NCBI GenBank assembly: GCA_018267655.1
Contig: JAFDYB010000017.1
Coordinates: forward strand, 1 to 48,166
Direction of reading: 5' to 3'
From: Bacteroidota bacterium
GTDB taxonomy: Bacteria > Bacteroidota > Bacteroidia > B-17B0 > Aurantibacillaceae
Length of the DNA: 48,166 bases
Shown here: in pieces, positions 26,499-34,916 of the stretch
How the letters are laid out: the number at the start of each line of letters is the position of its first letter
Numbering within the stretch: the first letter of the stretch is position 1
Notes under the pieces: generated by a model
What the model was told of the DNA's origin: nothing
Database searches by the model: none
Seen by the model: only the letters and a program-made list of their open reading frames with translations
Made by a program: the position numbers and the translations under genes

Positions 26499-27980
26499 TT
26501 ATCTTAACCATTTTTGATTACTTGCCATTAATGCTTCTTGAACGCTGATTCGATTAGCACCATTATACGCAACTACAAAAGCGTTATTAATTCCACTATT
26601 AGCTTTTAACACATCGCGTTTATCGTGTGCTTGTTTATACATTTCGTAAGAGCCAACCATAAATTTTGAATAACCACCACTCATTTCGCTGGTAATTTTA
26701 TCTCCTATTCTAAATTGACGAGATAGCTGTCCGCTAGTAACATTTGCGTTTGTAAACGCACCAATTTGAACTCGGTATTTTATATTACTGTTAGTAGATT
26801 GTTCGGGTTGAACCTGAGGACTTGTAGCTTTTTCTTGATTAGTAACAGGAGGGTTTGCCGGTGTATCTTGTGTTTTTAACACGTTTGTTTCTTTAACCTC
26901 CGGCTGTGTTGCTGGGGCTTGTTGTGTGGTTTTTTCTGTAACGCTTTCCGGAGCACCTATTTCGATGGTTTCGGGAGTTAATTTAATTTTTTTACTTTGA
27001 TTTTGTTCTAAGTAAGTATAATCGCCTTTAAATTCGATATTTTGACTAGTATTTGAAGTTATATTGTACGATAAATTTAATTCCGTTTTTGTAGGCACTT
27101 CTACCCAGATAAATTTAACTTTTCCGTCAGCCACTGAAAACGAAGCACCATCGCTTTGAATGGCAGTAGCGGTTACATTTTCAGGCAAATCGTCGCTGTA
27201 ACGTGCAAAGCCCTTAGTGCTTTCTTTTTTTATTTTTATACTTACCAGTAATTCATTTTTGTTTTTCCCTTTTGATATATTACGTTCAATTTTTAAATCA
27301 CCAACCGGTTCTGCATTTGGTGAAGTGTGTGTGTTATCAGAGGTAGGGGTAGTAATAGTGGTATTTTCTTTATCAGAAGTACTATTGTTTGAATTAGTTG
27401 TGCTATTTACAACTGTAGCGTTTTGATTTGTTGAATTAGTGTTATCGTTTGCGCTTGTGGGCGTTGCCGAAACGCTACTTGTAGGTGTTGAAATTGGTGC
27501 AGCAGGCGCGCTAGAAGCCGATTCTGTTTTTGCCGATGAGCTATCGGCAACGTTACCAACTGCTACTTCAACCGGGGTCATTTCAACAACCTGTTTTACG
27601 TTATTATCAACGTAAGAGTACTTTGCGGTAAATGGCTTAACCCCGTTCACTCCCGAGCCGGCAATTAATTTAAACTTAATTACAATTTCTTGACTAGTTG
27701 GTAACGAACTCCAAATCCATTTTGCAAAGCCGTCAACGTTTGAAAAGTTTGCGCCCTTGTTATCAACTTCGGCAATACTCATACCTTCCGGTATTTCAAT
27801 TTGTAATTTTGCAAAGCCACTGCTGTTACCTTTAACTATTTTAATTTCTATTACAGCGTCGCTTCCCGGAGCCATTGTTTTTGGGAAGTTGCCGCTTACG
27901 GTTATTCCACCATCGCCCATAAACCAAGAATATAAAAATATTCCAAATGTGTTTATTAGAATGAAAATGTATTTAATCAT
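26499..27980 (-). CDS. SPOR-domain protein with duplicated N-terminal domain
   Basis: This 493-residue protein begins with a hydrophobic segment (YIFILINTFGIFLYSWF), so it is exported or membrane-anchored. Two related beta-rich units follow, at about residues 25-145 and 228-345. They share the pattern GFAK/GFAR, a FS..DG..K segment, then WIW or FIW and a PTS/PTKTE segment. Between them is a Ser/Thr/Asn-rich linker (150-225), with another Gln/Thr-rich linker at 350-400. The last 90 residues (KYRVQIGAFTNANV) resemble a SPOR domain, which binds denuded peptidoglycan at division sites. The role of the double domain is unknown. It is a single gene with a TATTTTAG element four bases before ATG. Confidence 0.82.
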   Translation of the reverse strand: MIKYIFILINTFGIFLYSWFMGDGGITVSGNFPKTMAPGSDAVIEIKIVKGNSSGFAKLQIEIPEGMSIAEVDNKGANFSNVDGFAKWIWSSLPTSQEIVIKFKLIAGSGVNGVKPFTAKYSYVDNNVKQVVEMTPVEVAVGNVADSSSAKTESASSAPAAPISTPTSSVSATPTSANDNTNSTNQNATVVNSTTNSNNSTSDKENTTITTPTSDNTHTSPNAEPVGDLKIERNISKGKNKNELLVSIKIKKESTKGFARYSDDLPENVTATAIQSDGASFSVADGKVKFIWVEVPTKTELNLSYNITSNTSQNIEFKGDYTYLEQNQSKKIKLTPETIEIGAPESVTEKTTQQAPATQPEVKETNVLKTQDTPANPPVTNQEKATSPQVQPEQSTNSNIKYRVQIGAFTNANVTSGQLSRQFRIGDKITSEMSGGYSKFMVGSYEMYKQAHDKRDVLKANSGINNAFVVAYNGANRISVQEALMASNQKWLR

Positions 27981-27984
27981 ACTG

Positions 27985-27992
27985 CTAAAATA
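27985..27992 (-). promoter_or_regulatory. candidate -7 element TATTTTAG before the SPOR gene
   Basis: On the minus strand TATTTTAG is followed by CAGT and ATG 27980. It differs from TAnnTTTG at one base and lies inside a palindrome ACTAAAA-TTA-TTTTAGT. Low confidence. Confidence 0.3.
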
Positions 27993-28104
27993 ATTTTAGT
28001 AAGGCTTGGTTTTTTTTATCTGAACTATCATTTAATAACAACCTTGTGTTAAGAAGCATGATTTTATGAGTATTTATCGGTTTGATTGTTTACGCTTTCG
28101 CACG

Positions 28105-28169
28105 CTGTACCCGTAGCCTGTCAAAGAGTACAGTAATGTTTCAGGTTGAGCGAAGTCGAAACCCGAAAC
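28105..28169. repeat. degenerate two-hairpin intergenic element
   Basis: CTGTAC (28105-28110) pairs with GTACAG (28128-28133) and its loop holds AGCCTGTCAAAG, very like GAGCCTGTCGAAA in the loop of the element at 120-451. A second imperfect hairpin GTTTC...GAAAC spans 28138-28169 and contains GTTGAGCGAAGTCGAAA. This looks like an older relative of the same intergenic family. The rest of 28000-28264 holds nothing I recognise. Confidence 0.6.
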
Positions 28170-28264
28170 GTAAATTCCACTTCTGAAAACTATACAGCTA
28201 TGCATAATTGCGCACATTAACCCGACAAACCACTTTATTTAAAGGCTTTTTAAGCTAGTTAATG

Positions 28265-28492
28265 TTAATCAATTTCTTTTTTGTACCTATTATTATTTGA
28301 AATGGTTTTAAATGTTTCTATATTAACCCCTAAAGATTTATCGTGTACACCCAATTTATTTTTAGCATAAAATGCACCTTTTAGTAACACTATGTTTCCG
28401 CTTGCTGTGGGGCGTTCTTTTCTAAATTCTATACATTCGCTTATGTAAATGTAGCAATGGTTTCTAGTCAATGCTTTTATTGAGCTATACAA
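28265..28492 (-). CDS. uncharacterised 75-residue frame, possible gene remnant
   Basis: This small frame encodes a basic polypeptide ending KTISNNNRYKKEID, with an inner segment GNIVLLKGAFYAKNK. I do not recognise the family. It has no signal peptide or transmembrane segment and no clear promoter or partner gene. It stands alone in a gap of about 650 bases that also contains a degenerate repeat, which suggests a decaying fragment, but a genuine small gene cannot be excluded. Confidence 0.3.
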   Translation of the reverse strand: MYSSIKALTRNHCYIYISECIEFRKERPTASGNIVLLKGAFYAKNKLGVHDKSLGVNIETFKTISNNNRYKKEID

Positions 28493-28597
28493 AGCTATAA
28501 ATAAACTTTAAAAGGTTGTGCTTTACTCCAGTAAGTTATAAGCCAATACACCTCAATATTTGCAAACACATAAAATAATTACTTTATATGTTAAAAT

Positions 28598-28650
28598 AAT
28601 AAACTTAAAGTTTATTATACCAACAATATATCTTTTACAAAAGATATATT
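28598..28650 (-). terminator. two AT-rich inverted repeats after pntB, weak terminator candidates
   Basis: Two perfect palindromes follow the pntB stop: AATATATCTTTT/AAAAGATATATT (28625-28650, overlapping the stop) and AATAAACTT/AAGTTTATT (28598-28616). The second is followed on the minus strand by a T-rich run. Both stems lack GC, so their strength as terminators is doubtful. Confidence 0.4.
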
Positions 28651-30047
28651 TATTTCAAAAATCCTAATAGTTTTTCTACACTTGCTTTTGCGTCGCCGTA
28701 AAGCATTTCAGAGTTTGGCTTGTAGAATAATGGATTGTCTTCTCCTGAGTAACCTGCACTCATAGAGCGTTTCATGATAATTACTTTCTCCGCTTTCCAC
28801 GCTTCAATTACAGGCATGCCATAAATAGAACTTGCAGGATCATCTTGTGCACTTGGATTAACTACATCGTTTGCTCCAATTACCATTACAACATCTGTTT
28901 CTGGCATATCTTCATTTATTTCATCCATTTCTAACACAATGTCGTAAGGCACATTTGCCTCAGCCAATAACACGTTCATGTGTCCTGGTAAACGCCCAGC
29001 AACCGGATGAATGGCAAAACGTACATTTTTTCCTGCCTTACGCAATGTTTGTACCATGTCATAAATTGGATACTGCGCCTTTGCAACTGCCATTCCATAA
29101 CCAGGAACAATAACAACCGATTTGGCTTCTTTTAATAAAGCAGCTACCTCTTCGTGATTTAATGCAGTTACTTCGCCTTCTATGGCTTTCTTCTCCCCTG
29201 CTTTTGCAGAACCACTTCCGCTAGCAAAAATCACAGCAAAGAAAGAACGATTCATAGCCTCGCACATGTGCATTGATAAAATAGCACCTGAGCTACCAAC
29301 TAAAGCACCTGTAACAATTAATAAATCGTTGCCTAACATAAAACCTGCTGCTGCTGCTGCCCAACCAGAATAAGAGTTAAGCATTGATACAACTACCGGC
29401 ATATCTCCACCGCCAATTGCCATTACTAACACAACTCCTATAAACGATGCAATAGCAGTCATAATTCCTAAATACAGCATTCCACTTGTTCTTTCAGCAC
29501 CACAAAATAAAACACCTAAAGCAATACACACTATGAGTAATATTAGATTCATCATTTGTAGTCCGCTAAAGCTCCAAGGTTTAGAAGGTACTTTACCATC
29601 TAACTTTCCCCAAGCAATAATAGAACCTGTAAAGGTGATTGCGCCAATAAAAATTCCGGCAAATACTTCCACTAAATGTATGGTATGTTCTGCGCCATGT
29701 AGGGTTTGAGTACTTGGGTCTAAATAAGACCCAAAACCAACTAATACAGCTGCTAATCCAACAAAACTATGTAAGATAGCCACTAATTGAGGCATAGCGG
29801 TCATTTCTACTTTACGCGCAAGCATAATGCCTATTACAGAGGCAATAGCAATGGCGCCGATAATATAAATATGCCCTTCAACACCTTGCCCTGCTACGGT
29901 AGCAATAATGGCAATAATCATACCTACAATACCATATAACACGCCACGCTTAGCAGATTCTTGAGAAGATAAGCCACTTAAACTTAAAATAAATAAGATA
30001 CTTGCAAATAAGTAGGCTGCTGTTTGTATTTCTTTTACTATAAACAT
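28650..30047 (-). CDS. pntB: NAD(P) transhydrogenase subunit beta
   Basis: PntB is the NADP(H)-binding and membrane subunit of proton-translocating transhydrogenase, which makes NADPH from NADH using the proton gradient. The 465-residue length is typical. Nine or so membrane helices (about residues 1-270; [29 protein letters not shown]) are followed by the soluble dIII domain (about 285-465: [52 protein letters not shown]), which holds the NADP site. It follows pntA on the same strand after 24 bases and is surely co-transcribed. Confidence 0.97.
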   Translation of the reverse strand: MFIVKEIQTAAYLFASILFILSLSGLSSQESAKRGVLYGIVGMIIAIIATVAGQGVEGHIYIIGAIAIASVIGIMLARKVEMTAMPQLVAILHSFVGLAAVLVGFGSYLDPSTQTLHGAEHTIHLVEVFAGIFIGAITFTGSIIAWGKLDGKVPSKPWSFSGLQMMNLILLIVCIALGVLFCGAERTSGMLYLGIMTAIASFIGVVLVMAIGGGDMPVVVSMLNSYSGWAAAAAGFMLGNDLLIVTGALVGSSGAILSMHMCEAMNRSFFAVIFASGSGSAKAGEKKAIEGEVTALNHEEVAALLKEAKSVVIVPGYGMAVAKAQYPIYDMVQTLRKAGKNVRFAIHPVAGRLPGHMNVLLAEANVPYDIVLEMDEINEDMPETDVVMVIGANDVVNPSAQDDPASSIYGMPVIEAWKAEKVIIMKRSMSAGYSGEDNPLFYKPNSEMLYGDAKASVEKLLGFLK

Positions 30048-30071
30048 AAAACTCTTTTAATTCTTTAATTA

Positions 30072-31619
30072 TTATTTCTTAAACATGTTCAACATACGAT
30101 GTGTTACCACAAAACCACCCACAATATTAATGCTTGCTATTAAAATAGCTACGGAAGCTAAAATGGTCATAATATTATTAATATCGTTTTTAGTTTGTAG
30201 TAAACCTCCAACTATAATAATACCGCTAATAGCATTAGTAACCGCCATTAAAGGTGTGTGTAGAGCATGAGACACATTTGTAATTACTTGCCAACCCACA
30301 AAAACAGCTAACACAAATACCGTAAAGTGTTGAATAAAGGCCGGAGGCGCAAATGCACCAACTAATAACAACAATGCGCCAACTACCACTAAACTAATTA
30401 AAGTGCTTGTTGCTGTTTTTTTAGCTTTTGCATCTTCAATTGCTTTAAGTTCTTCGGCTGTTGGAGCAGCTATTTTTTTAGCACCACCGCCAGCAGTAGG
30501 ACTAACTTGTAAAGGAGCAGGAGGCCAATTAATTTTCCCATTATACGTTACCATTGCACGAGATACAACAGCATCTTCCATATCAATTTTCCATTTTTCG
30601 GCTTTGCCCATATCATCTAATAAATGACATAAGTTGTTGCCATATAGCTGCGAAGCTTGATTTGGTAATTGATTTAATTTACCAACTATTGTAACACCGT
30701 TTGGTGTAGTATAAATTTCTCCGTTTTTAGTTAAAGGACAATTTCCGCCTGTAGAAGCTGCTAAATCTACCACTACAGAACCTGGCTTCATTGCTTCAAC
30801 ATGGTAATCTAACCACAACTTAGGCGCTTCTTTCCCGGGGATTTGAGCTGTTGTAATAACAATATCAACATCTTTTGCTTGCTCTAAAAATAATTTCATT
30901 TCAGCCTCAATAAATTCTTTACTCATTTCTTTTGAGTAACCCGAAGCTGTTGCACCATCTTCGTTAATTTCAACAGTTAAAAAAGAAGCACCCATTGATT
31001 CAATTTGTTCAGCTACTTCTTTTCTTGTATCAAATGCTCTTACAATAGCGCCTAATGAATTGGCAGCACCAATAGCAGCTAATCCGGCAACACCAGCGCC
31101 AATTATTAAAACTTTAGCAGGATCTACTTTTCCGGCTGCTGTAATTTGTCCGTTTAAAAATCTTCCAAAATAATAAGAACCCTCAATAACAGCTCTGTAT
31201 CCGGCAATATTAGCCATCGAAGAAAGTACGTCCATTTTTTGAGCACGAGAGATACGAGGAATCGCATCCATTGCTACGGCATTTACTTTTTTATCGGCTA
31301 ATACCTTTAGTAGCTCTTGATTTCTAGCGGGCCATAAATAACTTAATAATACTAAACCTTCGTGCATTTGAGCAACTTCGGCAACAGTAGGCTCTTGTAC
31401 TTTTAGTACAATATCGGAGTTTGTATAAATTTCAGATGCAGAGTTTACTATTTTAGCACCTGCCTCTTCAAATTCTTTATCAGAGAAATTAGCTTTTTTT
31501 CCCGCGTTACGTTCAATAAGAACTTCAAAACCTTGTTTTTGTAAGCGTTTTACTGTTTTTGGAGTAGCTGCTACTCTCAACTCAGTTTGCAAAATTTCTG
31601 CCGGGATTCCAACTTTCAT
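30072..31619 (-). CDS. pntA: NAD(P) transhydrogenase subunit alpha
   Basis: PntA carries the NAD(H)-binding dI domain and part of the membrane channel. The 515-residue protein has an AlaDH/PNT-type dI (about residues 1-370: [53 protein letters not shown]) joined to a C-terminal membrane part of about four helices (about 405-515). This is the two-gene arrangement of E. coli; in some bacteria the alpha subunit is split in two. ATG 31619 is the only sensible start. The gene heads the pntA-pntB operon and is divergent from the glycosyltransferase. Confidence 0.97.
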   Translation of the reverse strand: MKVGIPAEILQTELRVAATPKTVKRLQKQGFEVLIERNAGKKANFSDKEFEEAGAKIVNSASEIYTNSDIVLKVQEPTVAEVAQMHEGLVLLSYLWPARNQELLKVLADKKVNAVAMDAIPRISRAQKMDVLSSMANIAGYRAVIEGSYYFGRFLNGQITAAGKVDPAKVLIIGAGVAGLAAIGAANSLGAIVRAFDTRKEVAEQIESMGASFLTVEINEDGATASGYSKEMSKEFIEAEMKLFLEQAKDVDIVITTAQIPGKEAPKLWLDYHVEAMKPGSVVVDLAASTGGNCPLTKNGEIYTTPNGVTIVGKLNQLPNQASQLYGNNLCHLLDDMGKAEKWKIDMEDAVVSRAMVTYNGKINWPPAPLQVSPTAGGGAKKIAAPTAEELKAIEDAKAKKTATSTLISLVVVGALLLLVGAFAPPAFIQHFTVFVLAVFVGWQVITNVSHALHTPLMAVTNAISGIIIVGGLLQTKNDINNIMTILASVAILIASINIVGGFVVTHRMLNMFKK

Positions 31620-31744
31620 AGTTCTATATTTTTAGAATAGGCAAATAAACAAAAAAAAGATTGTTTTCGATAGAATTTTAAGAACTATTTAATTTTTTTC
31701 ACTATTCGTGCGATAAAAAAATAAAAATTATATATTCGTTTTTT

Positions 31745-32998
31745 ATGTCAAATAATTTTAAAAAGCAGTTACTCATAACTGTCTTTTCGGGTTGCACTTT
31801 TATAATTTTGTGTTGGCTTACACCAATTAGTGGCTATATAGGAGATTTAGAATATTTTAGTTTGTGGTCAAAACTCATTCAATCAGAAGGTTTGAGTAAT
31901 GCATACAAAACCGATAATAATTATATGCCACTATTTCAATACTTACTTTTATTGTTTAACAAATTGAAATTAAATACAAGTGATTTTAACGAGTTTACAC
32001 TTCATTTTAAGCGATTTATATTATTTTTTTATTGCTTGAGTGCAATAATTTTTTTCGCTATTCTTTCTTTTAAAAAAGTAAAACTAATTAATCAATTGCT
32101 CTTAATTTTTGTGTTTGTTCTTTTTTTTCCTTTGCTATATAACACACTCATTTGGGGGCAAGTAGATGTATTATATGTTACATTTTTATTGATGGCATTA
32201 TATTATTATTTAAAAGATAAATTATTTTTCATGTTACTGTTTTTTATGATTGCCTTGAATTTGAAGCTGCAATCTATTGTTTTTTTGCCCTTGATTATAT
32301 TGTTATTTCTTCACAAAATTAACATAGAAAAAAGTAAACACTCGATTATAAAAGCAATTTTGTTTTGCGCGGCACTTCAATTTAGTTTTATTTTGCCATT
32401 TATAACAGAAGGGACTTTGAAGCGTATGTGCATAAATTTATATTTTGGAAATATTGACGGCACAGCTTATATATCAATGAATGCATTTAATTTTTGGCAC
32501 CTTATTTTTAGCGGCGAGTTGTGGAATAAGTCGGACCAATTAAGCATAGGTTTTTTAAATTATAAGCAAACAGGGCTGTTGCTTTTTTTTACAAGTTCGT
32601 TTATGGCTTTATATCCTTTAATAAAAATAGTGTATCAAAAATTTATTTTAAAAACAATACCTGCTTTACTCAGCGCAAACGCCATTTTAATAATGGCATC
32701 GCTTATTTATTTTTTATTTTTCTTTTTTAATACCCAAATGCACGAGCGGTACTCACATGCCGGAGTATTTTTTTTAGTTGTTTACGCATTGCTAAATTCA
32801 AAATGGGTATTGCTGATATTAGGAGGGGGAGCTTATTTTTTAAATTTAGAAGCCGTTTTGCGTTTTTTTAATTTAAATTATTTGGCATTTTGTTTCACAC
32901 CCAAATTTATCGCCAGCTTATTCTTACTTATAATTATGACTCTTTTTGTTAAATTATACACAGAAGTTTCGGTAAAAAAAAGCTGTAACTCTTTCTAA
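31745..32998 (+). CDS. GT-C type membrane glycosyltransferase (GT87/mannosyltransferase-like)
   Basis: This 417-residue protein has about ten hydrophobic helices. Acidic and motif-like loops fit a GT-C lipid-phosphosugar-dependent transferase: SGYIGDLEYFSLW after TM1, LIWGQVDVLYV in the middle and NTQMHERYSHAG before the last helices. WGQxD and MHERY are typical of the GT87/DUF2029 group that includes mannosyltransferases. Donor and acceptor are unknown. It stands alone: divergent from pntA, with a metal-binding lipoprotein gene downstream. A TATATTCG element, one base off consensus, lies six bases before ATG. Confidence 0.8.
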   Translation: MSNNFKKQLLITVFSGCTFIILCWLTPISGYIGDLEYFSLWSKLIQSEGLSNAYKTDNNYMPLFQYLLLLFNKLKLNTSDFNEFTLHFKRFILFFYCLSAIIFFAILSFKKVKLINQLLLIFVFVLFFPLLYNTLIWGQVDVLYVTFLLMALYYYLKDKLFFMLLFFMIALNLKLQSIVFLPLIILLFLHKINIEKSKHSIIKAILFCAALQFSFILPFITEGTLKRMCINLYFGNIDGTAYISMNAFNFWHLIFSGELWNKSDQLSIGFLNYKQTGLLLFFTSSFMALYPLIKIVYQKFILKTIPALLSANAILIMASLIYFLFFFFNTQMHERYSHAGVFFLVVYALLNSKWVLLILGGGAYFLNLEAVLRFFNLNYLAFCFTPKFIASLFLLIIMTLFVKLYTEVSVKKSCNSF

Positions 32999-33104
32999 AA
33001 TTACATTTTGTGTAAAAAAGTAATTGTTTAGTCGAAATATTAACGATAACAGCGTAAAATTCCTAAAGAATTTGCAACTTTGCACCCTATTATTTACGAA
33101 TATT

Positions 33105-33446
33105 ATGCGTATTATAAAATTATTACTTTTTGCTTTTAGTTTAACTGTTGTATCGTGCGGGAGCAAAAGTTCATCAGAAATTGAGGGCAAATATCAAGTT
33201 TGGGGAAATTGTGAAATATGTAAAGCTACTATTGAAAAAGCAAGCACTATTTCAGGAGTTAAATTTGCTAATTGGGATGTAAATTCAAAATTATTAACTG
33301 TAAAGCTGGATACCACAAAAACAAGCATAAACGAAGTGTTGAAGTCAGTATCAGCAGCTGGTTACGATAACGAAAAATTTTTTGCAGATGATTACGCATA
33401 TTCAAAATTAAAATCATGCTGTCAATACGAACGACGCCAAAATTAA
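33105..33446 (+). CDS. heavy-metal-associated (HMA) domain lipoprotein
   Basis: This 113-residue protein begins MRIIKLLLFAFSLTVVSCGSK, a lipoprotein signal with Cys18. The mature part has one HMA-like ferredoxin fold with the metal-binding CxxC in WGNCEICKATIEKAS, followed by GVKFANWDVNSKLLTVKLD. The C-terminus contains another Cys pair (KSCCQYE). It probably binds Cu(I) or another soft metal at the membrane surface, as a chaperone or sensor. ATG 33105 is chosen over the upstream frame start at 33024, which adds no signal-like sequence. The alpha/beta hydrolase gene follows after 7 bases and is probably in the same transcript. Confidence 0.85.
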   Translation: MRIIKLLLFAFSLTVVSCGSKSSSEIEGKYQVWGNCEICKATIEKASTISGVKFANWDVNSKLLTVKLDTTKTSINEVLKSVSAAGYDNEKFFADDYAYSKLKSCCQYERRQN

Positions 33447-33453
33447 ATTTATT

Positions 33454-34224
33454 ATGCGTTTAGCATATCGCGTTGTTGGAAGTGGACCACCATTATTAAT
33501 ACTTCATGGGCTTTTTGGGCAAAGCGATAATTGGAACACATTATCAAAAAAATTTGCCGACATTGGTTTTTCGGCTTATACAATTGATTTACGCAACCAC
33601 GGCTTGTCGCCACATAGTTCAGATTGGAATTATACTGTAATGGCAACAGATGTGCATGAATTTATGCATGAGCACGCACTACAAAACCCAATTTTACTGG
33701 GACACAGTATGGGTGGAAAAGTATCAATGTTTTATGATATTCTTTTTCCAGGTAATTTAAAAAAAATAATTATTGCAGATATTGCGGCAAAACAATATCC
33801 ACCGCAGCATAATGATGTTTTGAAGGCACTTTTGTCAGTTGATTTTGATGTTATTAAAACCCGCAAAGAAGCAGAAGACGCATTATCTAAACACATATTT
33901 GACATTGGCACAAGGCAATTTTTGCTTAAGAATATTTATTGGAAAGATAGTTTAAATAATAAAATGGATTGGCGGTTTGATTTAAAAACAATTTCTGAGA
34001 ATTACCCAAATGTAAGTGTTGAAGTGCCTCTTTTTGAAAGCAGCACACCTTGTATGGTAATTAAAGGCAGTAAATCAAATTATATTTTAGATACGGATAT
34101 TATTGATTTTAAAAATAGATATTCGCAATTAGAAATTAAGGTAATTGAAAATGCCGGACATTGGGTTCATGCAGAACAACCTAATGCTTTTTTTGAAGTC
34201 ACAAAAAATTTTATAGTAACTTAA
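33454..34224 (+). CDS. alpha/beta hydrolase (YbfF-like esterase)
   Basis: This 256-residue cytoplasmic hydrolase shows LILHGLFGQSDNW (oxyanion-hole HG), TIDLRNHGLS, the nucleophile elbow GHSMGG with Ser85, and a final NAGHWVHAEQP carrying the catalytic His. This order matches YbfF-type esterases and related acyl-thioesterases. The natural substrate is unknown. It is close behind the metal-binding lipoprotein gene and its 3' end overlaps the convergent HAD gene by 14 bases. Confidence 0.9.
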   Translation: MRLAYRVVGSGPPLLILHGLFGQSDNWNTLSKKFADIGFSAYTIDLRNHGLSPHSSDWNYTVMATDVHEFMHEHALQNPILLGHSMGGKVSMFYDILFPGNLKKIIIADIAAKQYPPQHNDVLKALLSVDFDVIKTRKEAEDALSKHIFDIGTRQFLLKNIYWKDSLNNKMDWRFDLKTISENYPNVSVEVPLFESSTPCMVIKGSKSNYILDTDIIDFKNRYSQLEIKVIENAGHWVHAEQPNAFFEVTKNFIVT

Positions 34225-34840
34225 GTTCTTTTAATAAAGTTTTTACATCCATTGATTTTTCGAGTAAAAATGAATTTATGCCAAGTTGGCCCGCAGCTTT
34301 TACGTGTATTTCGGTATCATCAATAAAAACAGTTTCGTGTGGATTTAATTTATGTTTTTGAAGTACAAAATTGAAAAAATCAGCATTGGGTTTTCTCATA
34401 CCAACACGGCATGAGTAATAAAGTCCGTCAAAATAATCAGAAAAATGTTTAACGCCATGCATTTGATACAAATGATTTTCAAAAATCTTAATGTGTGTTT
34501 CATTGGTATTGCTAAGCAAAAAAGTTGAGTATTTTTGTTTAGCTTCAATTAAAGTATTTAAGCGGTGCTCTGGAATATCAAGTAACATAGCGTTCCAAGC
34601 ATTTACTAAATAATCTAACTCGCCTTTAAATCTAAGGTCTTTAGCAAGAGATTTAAAAAAATCTTTTTCACATATAGTTCCTTTATCAAAATCATCAAAT
34701 AAACTATTTTGCGCATTTTGGGTATAAAAGGTTTCAAAATTAAAGTCGCATAAATTATTAAATTCAGCAATAGTTTTTTTTATATCAAGGTTTATGATGA
34801 CACCCCCTAAATCAAAAATTATGTTTTTTATCCCCCTCAT
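34211..34840 (-). CDS. HAD-superfamily phosphatase (YihX-like)
   Basis: This 209-residue subclass IA HAD hydrolase has motif I FDLGGVI with nucleophile Asp10, motif II LLSNTNE, motif III Lys in GMRKPNADFF, and motif IV VFIDDTEIHV. The Asp+2 position is Gly rather than the usual Asp, as in the YihX/GGV subgroup that hydrolyses sugar phosphates. The exact substrate is unknown. It is convergent with the alpha/beta hydrolase and divergent from the HAMP sensor gene. A TACTTTAG -7-like element lies nine bases before ATG. Confidence 0.88.
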   Translation of the reverse strand: MRGIKNIIFDLGGVIINLDIKKTIAEFNNLCDFNFETFYTQNAQNSLFDDFDKGTICEKDFFKSLAKDLRFKGELDYLVNAWNAMLLDIPEHRLNTLIEAKQKYSTFLLSNTNETHIKIFENHLYQMHGVKHFSDYFDGLYYSCRVGMRKPNADFFNFVLQKHKLNPHETVFIDDTEIHVKAAGQLGINSFLLEKSMDVKTLLKELKLL

Positions 34841-34881
34841 TATATACGACTAAAGTAAGATTTTATTTAAAATAAAATAAA

Positions 34882-34889
34882 TACCTTTA
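34882..34889 (+). promoter_or_regulatory. -7-like element TACCTTTA before the HAMP/PP2C gene
   Basis: TACCTTTA differs from TAnnTTTG at the last base only, as at rnpB and gmk. It ends 27 bases before ATG 34917, so this transcript would have a normal short leader. Confidence 0.4.
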
Positions 34890-34916
34890 TTAACAGTTTT
34901 TGCTAAAAAATTTATA

